Shown one piece after another: positions 29,401 to 36,215 of a stretch of 64,000 bases of DNA (position 1 is its first letter; every line of letters begins with the position of its first letter). Under the pieces are notes generated by a model. The model was not told where the DNA came from, did not search any database, and was given only the letters and a program-made list of their open reading frames with translations. Both the position numbers and the translations under genes were made by a program. Origin of the DNA: Propionibacteriaceae bacterium (GTDB taxonomy: Bacteria; Actinomycetota; Actinomycetes; Propionibacteriales; Propionibacteriaceae); the NCBI GenBank assembly GCA_009780915.1, contig WQZD01000014.1:1-64000 (forward strand). Direction: 5' to 3'.

Positions 29401-30287
29401 GGTTGGCCCGACACGGCGGAAGTCCAGGTCGACACGGTCCCGTCATAGCGGACAGTGAGCAAGGACGTGCTGGTCGCCACCGCCACCGACCCCGTGTCCA
29501 TGCCACCGGCCTGGACAACCGCACACACCCCCTCCGCCTCCGTGCCACAGACCTGTGCGGTCTTCCCACCCGGCAGATACACCGTGCCCGTCGTGGAATC
29601 CACCACCACGGCCTTGTCCCCCACCGCGGCCACGGACACGGTGGCCAGTTTCGCATGGAGATCTGAGGTCACAGGCTCGGCGAACCCCGTGCCCTGCGCG
29701 GAAATGCTGACCACCATGCCCGAGGTCGACGCCGCGACCACCGTCCCATCGCTGCTCACCGACAAGGCGGCCGGACCTCCCACACTGGCCAACGCAGGAT
29801 TATGCTCATCCAACCCGTTCCACTCGAGAAAACCAGGTTCCCCACCAGTCCGCATCGCCCAGACCGAACCCGATTTCACGTCCAAGACCGCCAAAGTCCC
29901 CCCACGCACATCTACTTGCGCCTCCGCTGGCAGTTGCAAGGCGTCCTCGTACTCCACCGCGTCGGCGGCCGTGTCGATCGACACCAGAGACCCGTGGGAG
30001 CGATCCCACCCCACCACCGTATTGCCATCCTGCAGAACGTCGACGCTCTTCGTCACGGTCTGGCTCGGAGACACCGTCAGCTCCATCGCCGACGACGCTT
30101 TGTTGAACCGACCCAACCATCCGTCCGCGTCATTCGACACCCAGATGGCCGAGTTATTCAACTCCGGACGCTGCACCGCATTCCCCTGGACGAAGACAGC
30201 CAAGGAGACCACCACCGACACACAGGCCACCACAATGACCACCGGGATGAGATGTCTCCACAGATGAAATGTCTTCATGACCCACAC
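23412..30287 (-). CDS. fn3: Giant membrane-anchored Ig-like/FN3 surface protein, copy 2
   Basis: This is a 2291-residue paralogue of the protein at 16462-23280, with the same order: N-terminal membrane anchor, propeller-like region, Ig/cadherin-like domains, two FN3 domains and C-terminal Cys-paired modules. Most of the chain is closely similar. The Lys/Gln/Asn-rich linker near residue 400 and the last ~350 residues differ, yet both proteins end in T-C-x-Q-K. No sortase signal is seen. The GTG at 30287 has GGAG ten bases upstream; an ATG nine bases later is the alternative. It follows the kinase gene, and its own TGGGA-box promoter lies in the gap. Confidence 0.9.
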   Translation of the reverse strand: MWVMKTFHLWRHLIPVVIVVACVSVVVSLAVFVQGNAVQRPELNNSAIWVSNDADGWLGRFNKASSAMELTVSPSQTVTKSVDVLQDGNTVVGWDRSHGSLVSIDTAADAVEYEDALQLPAEAQVDVRGGTLAVLDVKSGSVWAMRTGGEPGFLEWNGLDEHNPALASVGGPAALSVSSDGTVVAASTSGMVVSISAQGTGFAEPVTSDLHAKLATVSVAAVGDKAVVVDSTTGTVYLPGGKTAQVCGTEAEGVCAVVQAGGMDTGSVAVATSTSLLTVRYDGTVSTWTSAVSGQPASPLVVSGCVYGAWAGNNGVVAESCGDAPASVHVMDASSSHAGTELVDPVFRVNFGQLVLNDRATGRVFDMSMNQSVDTWPAPDEMDKNKDQDQQNEKAAPKTAEPTAVDDEYSVRASRTSILHVLDNDSDPNGGILAVVSVDSQPSGGASAVVAPDGQTILYTQPAKGENSTFSYTISNVAGQTASAMVTITADGPNDNTVPNLRDGATPLTSVVASGGSVSIPVANQFRDQDCDPITVVSAQVGSGQGSATVTSNGLVKFLAPTTSTDVTVSVQYVVTDGFDPTGSGQFASVDGLVSVTVVGDQTTTGVAPVANPDQVSGVVGQPIQIHPLANDVPGVDPGNPGMTLTLAADVEFKSGLSSVVTDHEAGLVTVTASKAGTYLLGYTAAFGSAPTSASTIRVDVRDPADEGKEPIAVPDQAVVRGQSPVMVDVLANDSDPQGRLLTVQTATPADADALAVAIVQGRWVRIQPLEPVLTHNPTSVVYEVTNGDQVYVTGSITVTQLPALDVDTPLLSDDAATVRSGDSALIPVLGNDTSEGGSPLTLVTNIPGVTTGLGGTLGAGELPVADPAVAAGQNPTDVGSAYVAGSYVRYVAPPEVTTPRQVQITYYAQTATSTPVSATVTVTISPVPSPTNVDNSPAPALVEARAVAGDTITIPVPSWGQDPDGDSVQLVGLGSAPILGRVLSFTPDGISYQAYPSVDACGTDSFTYIVSDRYGETGVGSIHVAVTPPGPTQPPMGVADEVTAAPGTQVAVDVMANDILAAGDQVTIVDVSEPGTLADPQGPILVTAPADGETVTVTYELQGNSDQRGQASLRVTGKEGFVNPPVAGNIVADVAGGVATADVVAKASDPDSDPATLKVRVLNDPTATVAGGVVTIAQKPVPQILTYQLTDPEGGTSAALIYVPAANDGLPYAVGSITMDQDSSKRFSVEEYVKSMRSAPVQITSDARLTATPAQDVTITMTSATGFEVTSSNGYVGPAAVSMEVTDGVSVADPKGRTSVVSIPVQVGPATPVMYCPKAAQSVQVGTTGSVMDVTSLCHVWTPNPIDPRSLTYSVAWQTQPKDVSVVMTDDHRAIQLSAAGSAHAGDTGALTVTMEGKSAAPATINVVVRDAAKPKIDPISVTTQAGKPVTGTITLTSTLANGRQDTIVSITPMPGTANNAQVSGVGTPTWSVTPPAGFYGVLTYALVVSDVADTTATDRQVRTTLSVAVVDVPDAPSAPVVGANTNAGSVRVSWAAPNANGARIEKYILENDQGAQWTCATTTCVAQPVAPASTYRFHVRAVNSAGAGPWSPWSAQSQTTSVVPTPVTGFHATDPKDGAITLTWDAMTTSACGCSVSGLTYVISWPGGSKEGISGTLITLTGLTNEQTSFTIWAVNADGRSKVPATTQGWPSGAPKAFTVNPPTAVGGNASMATLSWTPAAANGEGPVRYWVSDNQTPIPSCQGITATQCSEDGIPFSGEVHHLQVIAKNKPEQYQTTSSLAWTAYGVPPQMSPITAVPTGVEKMIHVSGTALPSRGPASASYVEIWVDGTLVASLPVYDGPFTWTGASPTGNGTMASVTAKICYTSDGPQCGAPSRPATVTPFGPLKDLKVVATMQGASVWLEVTGNANGAPATMSLKGSNTGCDASMPVTGPFDYTCNMIVCATTLYVCTPGPPPSFTAVLESDPMTPSRTSLTATTTAVQVPVEDMTLDDIVIVSATNNTVVAQATGDAKGLTATLSLSGVVRTSQVNSSISCGQEQTATGTGKLTVTLTCQGDAIVEADFTATMTSTEPGVDRKSLKVTAQKMVDYPELSLGDITYTLTPGPTSVTATIHVTGNNNGNSGVGLELWIQGANPQPACTPSGGAYQKGIQGDTTLTLTCTFLYGKTYQVDSYISFYTAANEEKWKEGTIYVDTGPAPVPGQYQTSGVGPIASDVKFDYYYYTFAFRGFIPNSTVACGKDAFTVDGSGNGSGTSTSRDYALPTGQKPATSAWVTSGTAASLGPTCTQK

Positions 30288-30313
30288 TGGTTGAGAACTC
30301 CAGGCCTCCTCTA

Positions 30314-30365
30314 GTACAGCACAATACTCGATACCCGCTCATGAGCCCATGGGATCCATGTCCCA
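30314..30365 (-). promoter_or_regulatory. Promoter of FN3 copy 2 with TGGGA-box
   Basis: On the minus strand TGGGACATGGATCCCA (30365-30350) abuts TGGGCT (30349-30344) in the -35 place. A 17-base spacer and the -10-like TATTGT (30326-30321) follow. The palindrome extends to 7 bp per arm here (CATGGGA/TCCCATG), so it could also form a hairpin after the kinase gene. Confidence 0.55.
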
Positions 30366-30384
30366 TGCCCACCTGAGCAGAGAT

Positions 30385-31902
30385 CTATGGACAATACTTG
30401 GTGTAGCTTGGCGACACCCATCCATTCGCTCGCAAAACTCGTACCTCCACGCACAACGTGGCGCCATCCCCCGGATCCGTGATCGTCAGCGACGGCTGGT
30501 CAAGGATCTCCGCCTTCGTCGTTCCCGCCATCCGCCACGAGAACGTGTCATCTGCTCGCTGATGGTCATAGGTCCACGTGATGGTCACCTGACCATCATT
30601 GCGTGAACTGGCGAAATGGAAGGGCCCTGGAGGCACGATCACATCGCCCACTTGAGGAGTGGCGCCCAGCGACACTGGTGTGGTGGAGGGCGTCGTCGTG
30701 GGCCGGTGGCTGCCCGCCCACCAGACTCCCACACCGATGATCGCGGCGACCACGAGGACAGCCAGCACGGCCACCCACCATCGCACCTTGTGAGGCGCCC
30801 TGTCGAAGGTCGCATGCGGGGTCGCCTCCTGGATCGGTTCAGAGCGGCTGGGTTCAGCTGGCATCGGCTCGATCATCTCGCCGTCCACCAGTGGCGCCCG
30901 TTGCGGCGAGACCTGCGCCCCGCGCACGATGGTGGAATCCGGCCGGGAGGGGGCGCCAGCGGATCGAGCCTGCGGGGCGACGATCCCCGGTCGCGCCACG
31001 GTCGCGTCTGGACGTGCCTCCACCGGGTCGGGCCCCGAGGTGGTCTCCTCTGGCACTTGGATGAGCGTGTGCGGGAGGCGTAGCTCCTGCTCGACCCCCT
31101 GCAAGGAGCGGACGAAGTTGAGCATCGTCGCAGGCCTGGCCACGGGGTTGTGCGCCATCGCGGACTTCAGCAGATTCTCCAGGGAGGCTGGCACGTCGGC
31201 GCGACCCGGCGAGGGCGCGGGCGTGTCGCGAATCCTGCGCATCAAGGTGTACGGCGAATTGTCCCCTCCGGGGATCTCGAAAGGCGAACGGCCCACGAGC
31301 AGATGCCACAGGGTCGCCGCCAAGGAGTAGATGTCCGACTGGACAGAGGCTGGGCTCGTGCCATAGAGGATCTCGGGAGGCGACCACGGCACCGACACCC
31401 CCACCTCGGTGTCGGAGTCGGAGATCTGCGCGGCGATTCCAAAGTCCGCCAGACCGGGATTCCCGTACTTGTCAACCAGGATGTTGGCGGGCTTGATGTC
31501 GCGGTGAAGCAGGCCAGCCCGGTGGGCGGTCTCCACAGCCGACCCGATCTGAATGCCGATCCTCAGAACCTCAGGGACCGACAATCGTTCGCGCTTGGAG
31601 CGTTTCGCCAGGTTCTCCTTGGCATAGTACATCATGACAATGTACTGATGTCCTTGCGACGTGACTCCCACGGAGTAGACCGGCACGATATGGGGATGCT
31701 CCAACCGGGCCATGGCGTCAGCCTCGTGGCGGAACTGCGCGGTCGCGACGGACGACAGGTTCGTCTCACGGATCACCTTGAGGGCGACCTGCCGAGCAGG
31801 CATGGCCTGGTTGTACAGATAGACATCGGCGTACCCGCCCTCGCCGAGGCGACGGACATAGCTCAAACCAGGGATCTCCGGGGGGCCTTCATGGGGGGTC
31901 AT
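30385..31902 (-). CDS. Membrane Ser/Thr protein kinase with external FN3-like domain (Pkb2 type)
   Basis: Residues 14-270 form an STPK domain with the Gly loop G-E-G-G-Y-A-D-V, Lys42, H-R-D-I-K-P-A-N (Asp135) and D-F-G (153-155). A Pro/Ala-rich juxtamembrane linker, one membrane helix (about 375-397) and an external domain of about 100 residues follow. The external domain has an FN3-like pattern (V-T-I-T-W-T-Y) and two Cys. It has no PASTA repeats, so it is not PknB proper. It matches the Pkb2 kinase of the PFNA cluster. Likely targets are threonines read by the five FHA domains encoded nearby. It overlaps the FHA/zinc gene by four bases. Confidence 0.93.
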   Translation of the reverse strand: MTPHEGPPEIPGLSYVRRLGEGGYADVYLYNQAMPARQVALKVIRETNLSSVATAQFRHEADAMARLEHPHIVPVYSVGVTSQGHQYIVMMYYAKENLAKRSKRERLSVPEVLRIGIQIGSAVETAHRAGLLHRDIKPANILVDKYGNPGLADFGIAAQISDSDTEVGVSVPWSPPEILYGTSPASVQSDIYSLAATLWHLLVGRSPFEIPGGDNSPYTLMRRIRDTPAPSPGRADVPASLENLLKSAMAHNPVARPATMLNFVRSLQGVEQELRLPHTLIQVPEETTSGPDPVEARPDATVARPGIVAPQARSAGAPSRPDSTIVRGAQVSPQRAPLVDGEMIEPMPAEPSRSEPIQEATPHATFDRAPHKVRWWVAVLAVLVVAAIIGVGVWWAGSHRPTTTPSTTPVSLGATPQVGDVIVPPGPFHFASSRNDGQVTITWTYDHQRADDTFSWRMAGTTKAEILDQPSLTITDPGDGATLCVEVRVLRANGWVSPSYTKYCP

Positions 31903-33344
31903 GTCACCTCGAATACAAAGTCTTGGATCTCCGCGAGGACAACCTTCGTGCCAGGCTCGATGGTCATCGCGTCGTGGGGAGTCAAGCGGATAGGCGCCTG
32001 ACCAGGGAGGATGACCTCCGTGCCATTCGTGGAACCCAGGTCGGTCACCAGAACGTGCCAGAAATCGAGGGACACCTCACAATGCTGACTAGAGATCCCC
32101 TTGGTGGGGTCGTCCAGCCGCACCAAGTTGGGCTGCTCGGAAGCCCCGTCGTTGGGCGGATGGGGGCTGCGTCCCAGGATCGCGCCGCGGTCGAGCACGA
32201 CCGAGTCCCCGTTGGACAGGCGCAGGACCCCCAGCGATGGGCGTTCTGTGACATGAGGCTCCTGGGGGGGAATGGGCTTTCCACAGGTACGGCACGTCCC
32301 CACGTACGCGGGGGTCAGGTGGCCATCCGGACACGTGACGGCGACGACCATGGTCTCCGGGCGCGACGAGCGCGGGGAGAGGGTACGCCGATCGACAGTC
32401 ATTTCCAAGCGCTCCGGATCGACCCCAGGCGGGCTCGCGACAGGTTCGGGTGTGGGCTCGGGGGCGGGCCCGGCGATGGCCCAGGGCACGGCTTGGATGA
32501 CGGCGGAACGGGGGGCCGGAGCTGACTGCTCCTCGGCCACGGGCGCGACCTCGAACTGAGCTGGGACCCGATCGATCGAGACCGGGGCGCGCTGGCTGTC
32601 ATCGGGCGCCGGACGAGTCGGAACAGGGGGCATGAGGGCCGGGTTGAGCCGTACCATCGGTGGAGCGGGATGGTCCGGAGGTGGAGCAGGGCGGTCCGGA
32701 AGTGGAGCGGTGCGGTTCGGAGGTGGAGCGGTGCGGCTCGGAGGTGGCGTGACCTGGGCTGCCAGCGGTACCGGCTGGACCATCGGCGGCGGGGCCACTG
32801 CTCCAGCGGGCCGGATGGGCGACGTGAAATCGACGGAGACGATGGCGTGACGCGGCGCCGGCGCCCCGGCTGCGGATCGTGCCGGGGCAGACTGCATGGA
32901 TGCCGGGGCGATCGCATGTGCTGGATTCCAGGTGTCCGAATCAAGGATCTGGACGGCGGCCGCTGAGACGACCCCGTGCGCCAGCGACAGCCACGGCCCC
33001 TCGCTCTCCCCCGCGAACAGACTCAGCGGTCCGGGTCGAGAGAAGGAGATATCGGACAAGACGCCCGAGGGAGTCAGCGGGCCGTCGGGGCCTTCGGCGC
33101 AGAAGCTTCCCCGTACGATGATCCTGCACTCCTCGCCCACTCGCGTGGCCAAGGCGAAACTGCGTACCGCCTTCAACCCAGGGCTGACCAGGACATCCAA
33201 CACGTCGTCGATGTCCGCACTCGCTTGGGCGACCTGGTACACCCGCGTCACCAGAGGGTCATTTACGCTGAGGTCGATGAGGACCGCGAGCCCGGGGACG
33301 CACACCAAGGTCGCAGCACCAGGAGCATAGATCGCGTCAGTCAC
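31899..33344 (-). CDS. FHA domain protein with zinc ribbon and Pro-rich linker
   Basis: The product has about 481 residues. The N-terminal ~170 residues form an unknown beta-rich domain. A Pro/Arg/Thr-rich linker with 7-residue repeats (P-P-P-x-R-T-A) follows, then a short zinc ribbon (C-P-D-G-H, then C-R-T-C-G), then a C-terminal FHA domain (I-L-G-R-S-P, then S-S-Q-H-C-E, then G-S-T-N-G-T). I choose the GTG at 33344, which has GGGAGTGAGG directly upstream and overlaps the phosphatase stop by eight bases. Other in-frame starts lie at 33350 and 33431. It sits between phosphatase and kinase and is probably a kinase substrate or adaptor. Confidence 0.78.
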   Translation of the reverse strand: MTDAIYAPGAATLVCVPGLAVLIDLSVNDPLVTRVYQVAQASADIDDVLDVLVSPGLKAVRSFALATRVGEECRIIVRGSFCAEGPDGPLTPSGVLSDISFSRPGPLSLFAGESEGPWLSLAHGVVSAAAVQILDSDTWNPAHAIAPASMQSAPARSAAGAPAPRHAIVSVDFTSPIRPAGAVAPPPMVQPVPLAAQVTPPPSRTAPPPNRTAPLPDRPAPPPDHPAPPMVRLNPALMPPVPTRPAPDDSQRAPVSIDRVPAQFEVAPVAEEQSAPAPRSAVIQAVPWAIAGPAPEPTPEPVASPPGVDPERLEMTVDRRTLSPRSSRPETMVVAVTCPDGHLTPAYVGTCRTCGKPIPPQEPHVTERPSLGVLRLSNGDSVVLDRGAILGRSPHPPNDGASEQPNLVRLDDPTKGISSQHCEVSLDFWHVLVTDLGSTNGTEVILPGQAPIRLTPHDAMTIEPGTKVVLAEIQDFVFEVT

Positions 33345-34140
33345 CCTCACTCCCTCGCATCCTGGGTTGGGTGTGCTCCTCTGCAGCCGCGTCGCCACCC
33401 ATATCGACAATGATAATGGAGATGTTATCACGTCCGCCGTGCTCCAGGGCGAGGTTCAGCAGAGTGGTGACGACATCCTCCGCGCTGCCCGTCGTGGTCA
33501 AGACCTGCGCGATCCTGTCATCGTCGACCTCCGTCGTGAGTCCGTCGGAGCAGATCAGGAACCTCTCGCCAGGGACTTGGGGACGGATCCACATATCCAC
33601 CTGGGGCGCAGGATCGGACCCCAACGACCGCGTGATGACATTGCGTCGGGAATGAGACCTCCCCTCCTCAGGGGTGATCTGCCCGGCACATATCAATTCT
33701 TCGGTCTCCGAGTGGTCCACCGTGGCTCGCGCCATCTGGCCCTGCTGACAGCGGTAGACCCGAGAGTCCCCGACGTTGAAGATCGCCCAGTGCGGGGCGC
33801 TCCCCACGGTGATCTGCGCCAAGCCAGCCACGGTGCTGCCCATGCCCGCCGTGGTGGGATGATCCACCTGATGAGCCAGGATCCTCTGATTGGCGTTCCG
33901 TAAAGCATCCTTAATGTCTGTCGGTCTCAAGGATCCTCGAAGTCCGGTCAAGGTACGTTGAAGGGTCTCGACCACGATGGCGCTCGCCACATCCCCGGCC
34001 GCATGGCCGCCCATGCCATCGGCCACTGCCCACACAGGCGGTCCGAGCAGCAGGGAATCTTCATTGACGGCGCGCTTCAAACCAACATCGCTGCGTGCTG
34101 AGCATGTGACGGTGCCCGTGGACCCCGTATTTTCCGACAT
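33337..34140 (-). CDS. prpC: PP2C-type Ser/Thr protein phosphatase (PrpC/PstP type)
   Basis: This metal-dependent phosphatase would reverse the action of the kinase at 30385-31902. All PP2C motifs are present: N-E-D near residue 26, A-D-G-M-G-G-H, G-D-S-R-V-Y-R, D-H-S, S-D-G-L-T and G-G-R-D-N. It has 267 residues, all cytosolic. It lacks the membrane tail found in mycobacterial PstP. The ATG at 34140 has AGGAGG seven bases upstream, better than a GTG at 34146. It is the first gene of the minus-strand cluster. A candidate -10, TACTGT, lies at 34173-34168. Confidence 0.95.
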   Translation of the reverse strand: MSENTGSTGTVTCSARSDVGLKRAVNEDSLLLGPPVWAVADGMGGHAAGDVASAIVVETLQRTLTGLRGSLRPTDIKDALRNANQRILAHQVDHPTTAGMGSTVAGLAQITVGSAPHWAIFNVGDSRVYRCQQGQMARATVDHSETEELICAGQITPEEGRSHSRRNVITRSLGSDPAPQVDMWIRPQVPGERFLICSDGLTTEVDDDRIAQVLTTTGSAEDVVTTLLNLALEHGGRDNISIIIVDMGGDAAAEEHTQPRMRGSEGD

Positions 34141-34355
34141 GAGCACACCTCCTAGTCTTGTGGAACTACAGTATCCCTTTTACGCACAAGGAAAAAGCCC
34201 CGATCGTCTTGACACGACCCAGGTCGACAAGAACACGTGCACGTGAGTGATGATGTGGTCCCACGCTCGTATCGATGACGACGACACATGGATCAGTCGC
34301 AGGTGGGTCATCCCTCGCCATCACTGGATTGTGATTCCCAGAGTTCCCATCCCTC

Positions 34356-34421
34356 GAATTGGTCACATTCAATGACCGGGAATGGTAACATTCCCGGGTC
34401 GGGAATGGTAACATTAGGACT
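34356..34421 (+). promoter_or_regulatory. Palindromic operator array and leaderless promoter of the DUF4143 gene
   Basis: The perfect palindrome GGGAATGGTAACATTCCC (34378-34395) is followed by a second copy of its first 15 bases (34401-34415). A looser relative, GAATTGGTCACATT, lies at 34356-34369. Spacing is about 23 bases. The second copy contains the -10-like TAACAT, seven bases before the GTG at 34422, so a repressor bound here would block a leaderless transcript. Autoregulation is inferred. Confidence 0.55.
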
Positions 34422-35687
34422 GTGAATTATGAGTCTCGTCTCGTCGACGACACACTAGATCGCTGGTTGCCCGAGCTGCCAGCCATCGCCATCGAGGGTG
34501 CCAAGGGTGTCGGTAAGACGGCCACAGCCAGCCAGCGAGCCAGTGAGACGTTCTCTCTCGACCGAACCAAGACTCGTCTCAGGGTCGCCGACGACCCAGA
34601 AATCATCCTTGCTAGCCAGCCGACCACATTCATCGATGAGTGGCAACTCGTGCCAGACGTATGGGACGTGGTGCGTCGCGCTGTCGACGATGGCGCTCAA
34701 CCTGGACGGTTTCTCCTGGCTGGGTCGGCTGGTCTGCCCAAACAAGCTCGCGTGCATTCTGGAGCAGGTCGAATAGTCCGCCTCGTGATGCGGCCCATGT
34801 CGCTGCCCGAGCGACAGATCGAAAACCCTTCCGTCTCGTTGGCCGACCTCCTCACTGGACGACAACCGACCATTGGCGGCACAACAGGCCTGACGACGCC
34901 GGACTACGTCGACGAGATACTCCGGTCCGGGTTTCCGGGTATCCGCCAGGCCAGCCCGTCAATTCGCGACGAACTGTTGGATAGTTATGTCGACCGCATC
35001 ATCGACCATGACATCGTCGAGTCTGGAGCCCGAGTGCGTCGACCTGCCACGTTGCGCGGCTGGTTGGCAGCCTACGGCGCCGCCACCGCAACGACCGCGT
35101 CATATGCGTCGATCCTCCAATCTGCCACGCCGGGTGAGGACATCAAGCCGGCCAAGTTGACCGGGATGGTCTACCGTGGTCTTCTCCAGCGTCTTTGGGT
35201 ACTAGATCCTTTGCCCGCTTGGGTGCCCACATTCGCCCACTTGGATCGTCTCGGGCAATCTCCGAAACACCATCTGGTTGATCCGTCCCTGGCCGCCCGA
35301 TTGGCAGGCGCCACCAAAGCGTCGCTGATCAGAGGCGAGGGGCCATCCCAGAACGACGATGCTTTTCTTGGCGCACTGTTCGAGTCACTGGCGGTGCAGA
35401 CCATCCGAGTACTGGCGCAGGCTCATCAGGCTCGAACTTCTCACATGCGACTGCAAGGCGGCGACCATGAGATCGACATCATCATCGAACGCGCCGACTT
35501 GCGAGTGGTGGCGGTCGAGGTCAAGGTATCGCCGATCGTCCGCCCGGCCGACGTGGCCCACCTCAACTGGCTAGACAAGCAACTACCAGGTCGCGTGGCC
35601 GACAAAGTGATCGTCAACACAGGTGAGCGTGCTTACCGGCGTCCAGATGGTGTGGCGGTTGTGCCCCTCGGCTTACTCGGGCAATGA
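34422..35687 (+). CDS. AAA ATPase with DUF4143 domain
   Basis: This 421-residue protein is of the AAA_14/DUF4143 type. It has P-loop E-G-A-K-G-V-G-K-T (residues 25-33), Walker B-like F-I-D-E-W-Q, sensor L-A-G-S-A-G, and the C-terminal DUF4143 part with nuclease-like E-I-D-I-I-I-E and V-A-V-E-V-K. Such genes are common, often mobile, single-gene accessories whose function is unknown; an antitoxin or selfish role has been suggested. No partner overlaps it. A GTG start sits at a promoter -10 with no ribosome site. Confidence 0.88.
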   Translation: MNYESRLVDDTLDRWLPELPAIAIEGAKGVGKTATASQRASETFSLDRTKTRLRVADDPEIILASQPTTFIDEWQLVPDVWDVVRRAVDDGAQPGRFLLAGSAGLPKQARVHSGAGRIVRLVMRPMSLPERQIENPSVSLADLLTGRQPTIGGTTGLTTPDYVDEILRSGFPGIRQASPSIRDELLDSYVDRIIDHDIVESGARVRRPATLRGWLAAYGAATATTASYASILQSATPGEDIKPAKLTGMVYRGLLQRLWVLDPLPAWVPTFAHLDRLGQSPKHHLVDPSLAARLAGATKASLIRGEGPSQNDDAFLGALFESLAVQTIRVLAQAHQARTSHMRLQGGDHEIDIIIERADLRVVAVEVKVSPIVRPADVAHLNWLDKQLPGRVADKVIVNTGERAYRRPDGVAVVPLGLLGQ

Positions 35688-35813
35688 GGCCGTTCCATTC
35701 CCACCGCTGGCGAAACAGGCCACCACCATGGACCCGAGTTCGGTCGACTGGTCCCAGTTCTATTCCACGGTGTGCACGCGATCCAGCGTCCTCTTCGACA
35801 GGAACGGTACGCG

Positions 35814-36215
35814 ATGTACGCCCTGCGGACCCGCCAGCCCGTACAACTTCCGTACGCCCAGGCACGCACACTCACCGACTCGCTGGCCTCCACGCGGGCA
35901 TGGAAGTCCGCGCTGTTCATCCCGCTCCTGCCCTCCGTGACCAGCCCGGAAGCCGAGGGCGTGATCCGGATCGACAGCCGCGAGGATCGAGACTTCTCCG
36001 ATTCGGACATCGCCATCGGGTGGGCCATCGCCCACCTGATCGCGTTCGGCTGGGACCGCGCCATGAGATCCGAAAAGGACATGGCGCCCCACCTCCACTC
36101 CATGAAAACGGAGCTCGATTCTGCCGCGTTCCTCCCGCCGGGCGCTCATGTCCGAGGAAGCGAATACACTGGAATCAGGAAAGACAAGCGGCCACACGAG
36201 CGAGGCAGGTCATAA
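35814..36215 (+). CDS. Hypothetical protein, candidate toxin partner of the Panacea antitoxin
   Basis: The product has about 133 residues, and I recognise no family. It starts at an ATG with AGGA about 11 bases upstream. Its stop shares a base with the next start (TAATG), so the two are coupled. Features are W-K-S-A-L-F-I-P-L-L, a central D-S-R-E-D-R-D-F-S-D-S-D stretch, and helix I-A-I-G-W-A-I-A-H-L-I-A-F-G-W. The reading frame stays open upstream to 35688 with no good start. A second frame opens at the ATG at 35728, so a longer gene with a frameshift near 35790-35815 is possible. Panacea antitoxins usually neutralise the gene beside them, hence the toxin idea. Confidence 0.5.
   Translation: MYALRTRQPVQLPYAQARTLTDSLASTRAWKSALFIPLLPSVTSPEAEGVIRIDSREDRDFSDSDIAIGWAIAHLIAFGWDRAMRSEKDMAPHLHSMKTELDSAAFLPPGAHVRGSEYTGIRKDKRPHERGRS

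Noticed and set aside
16462..30287. CRISPR or other short direct-repeat array in the FN3 genes
   Set aside because: The repeated segments are long, diverged and in frame. They are protein domain repeats.
34378..34415. Replication-type iterons before the DUF4143 gene
   Set aside because: Only two to three copies exist and no replication gene is near. A promoter operator explains them better.
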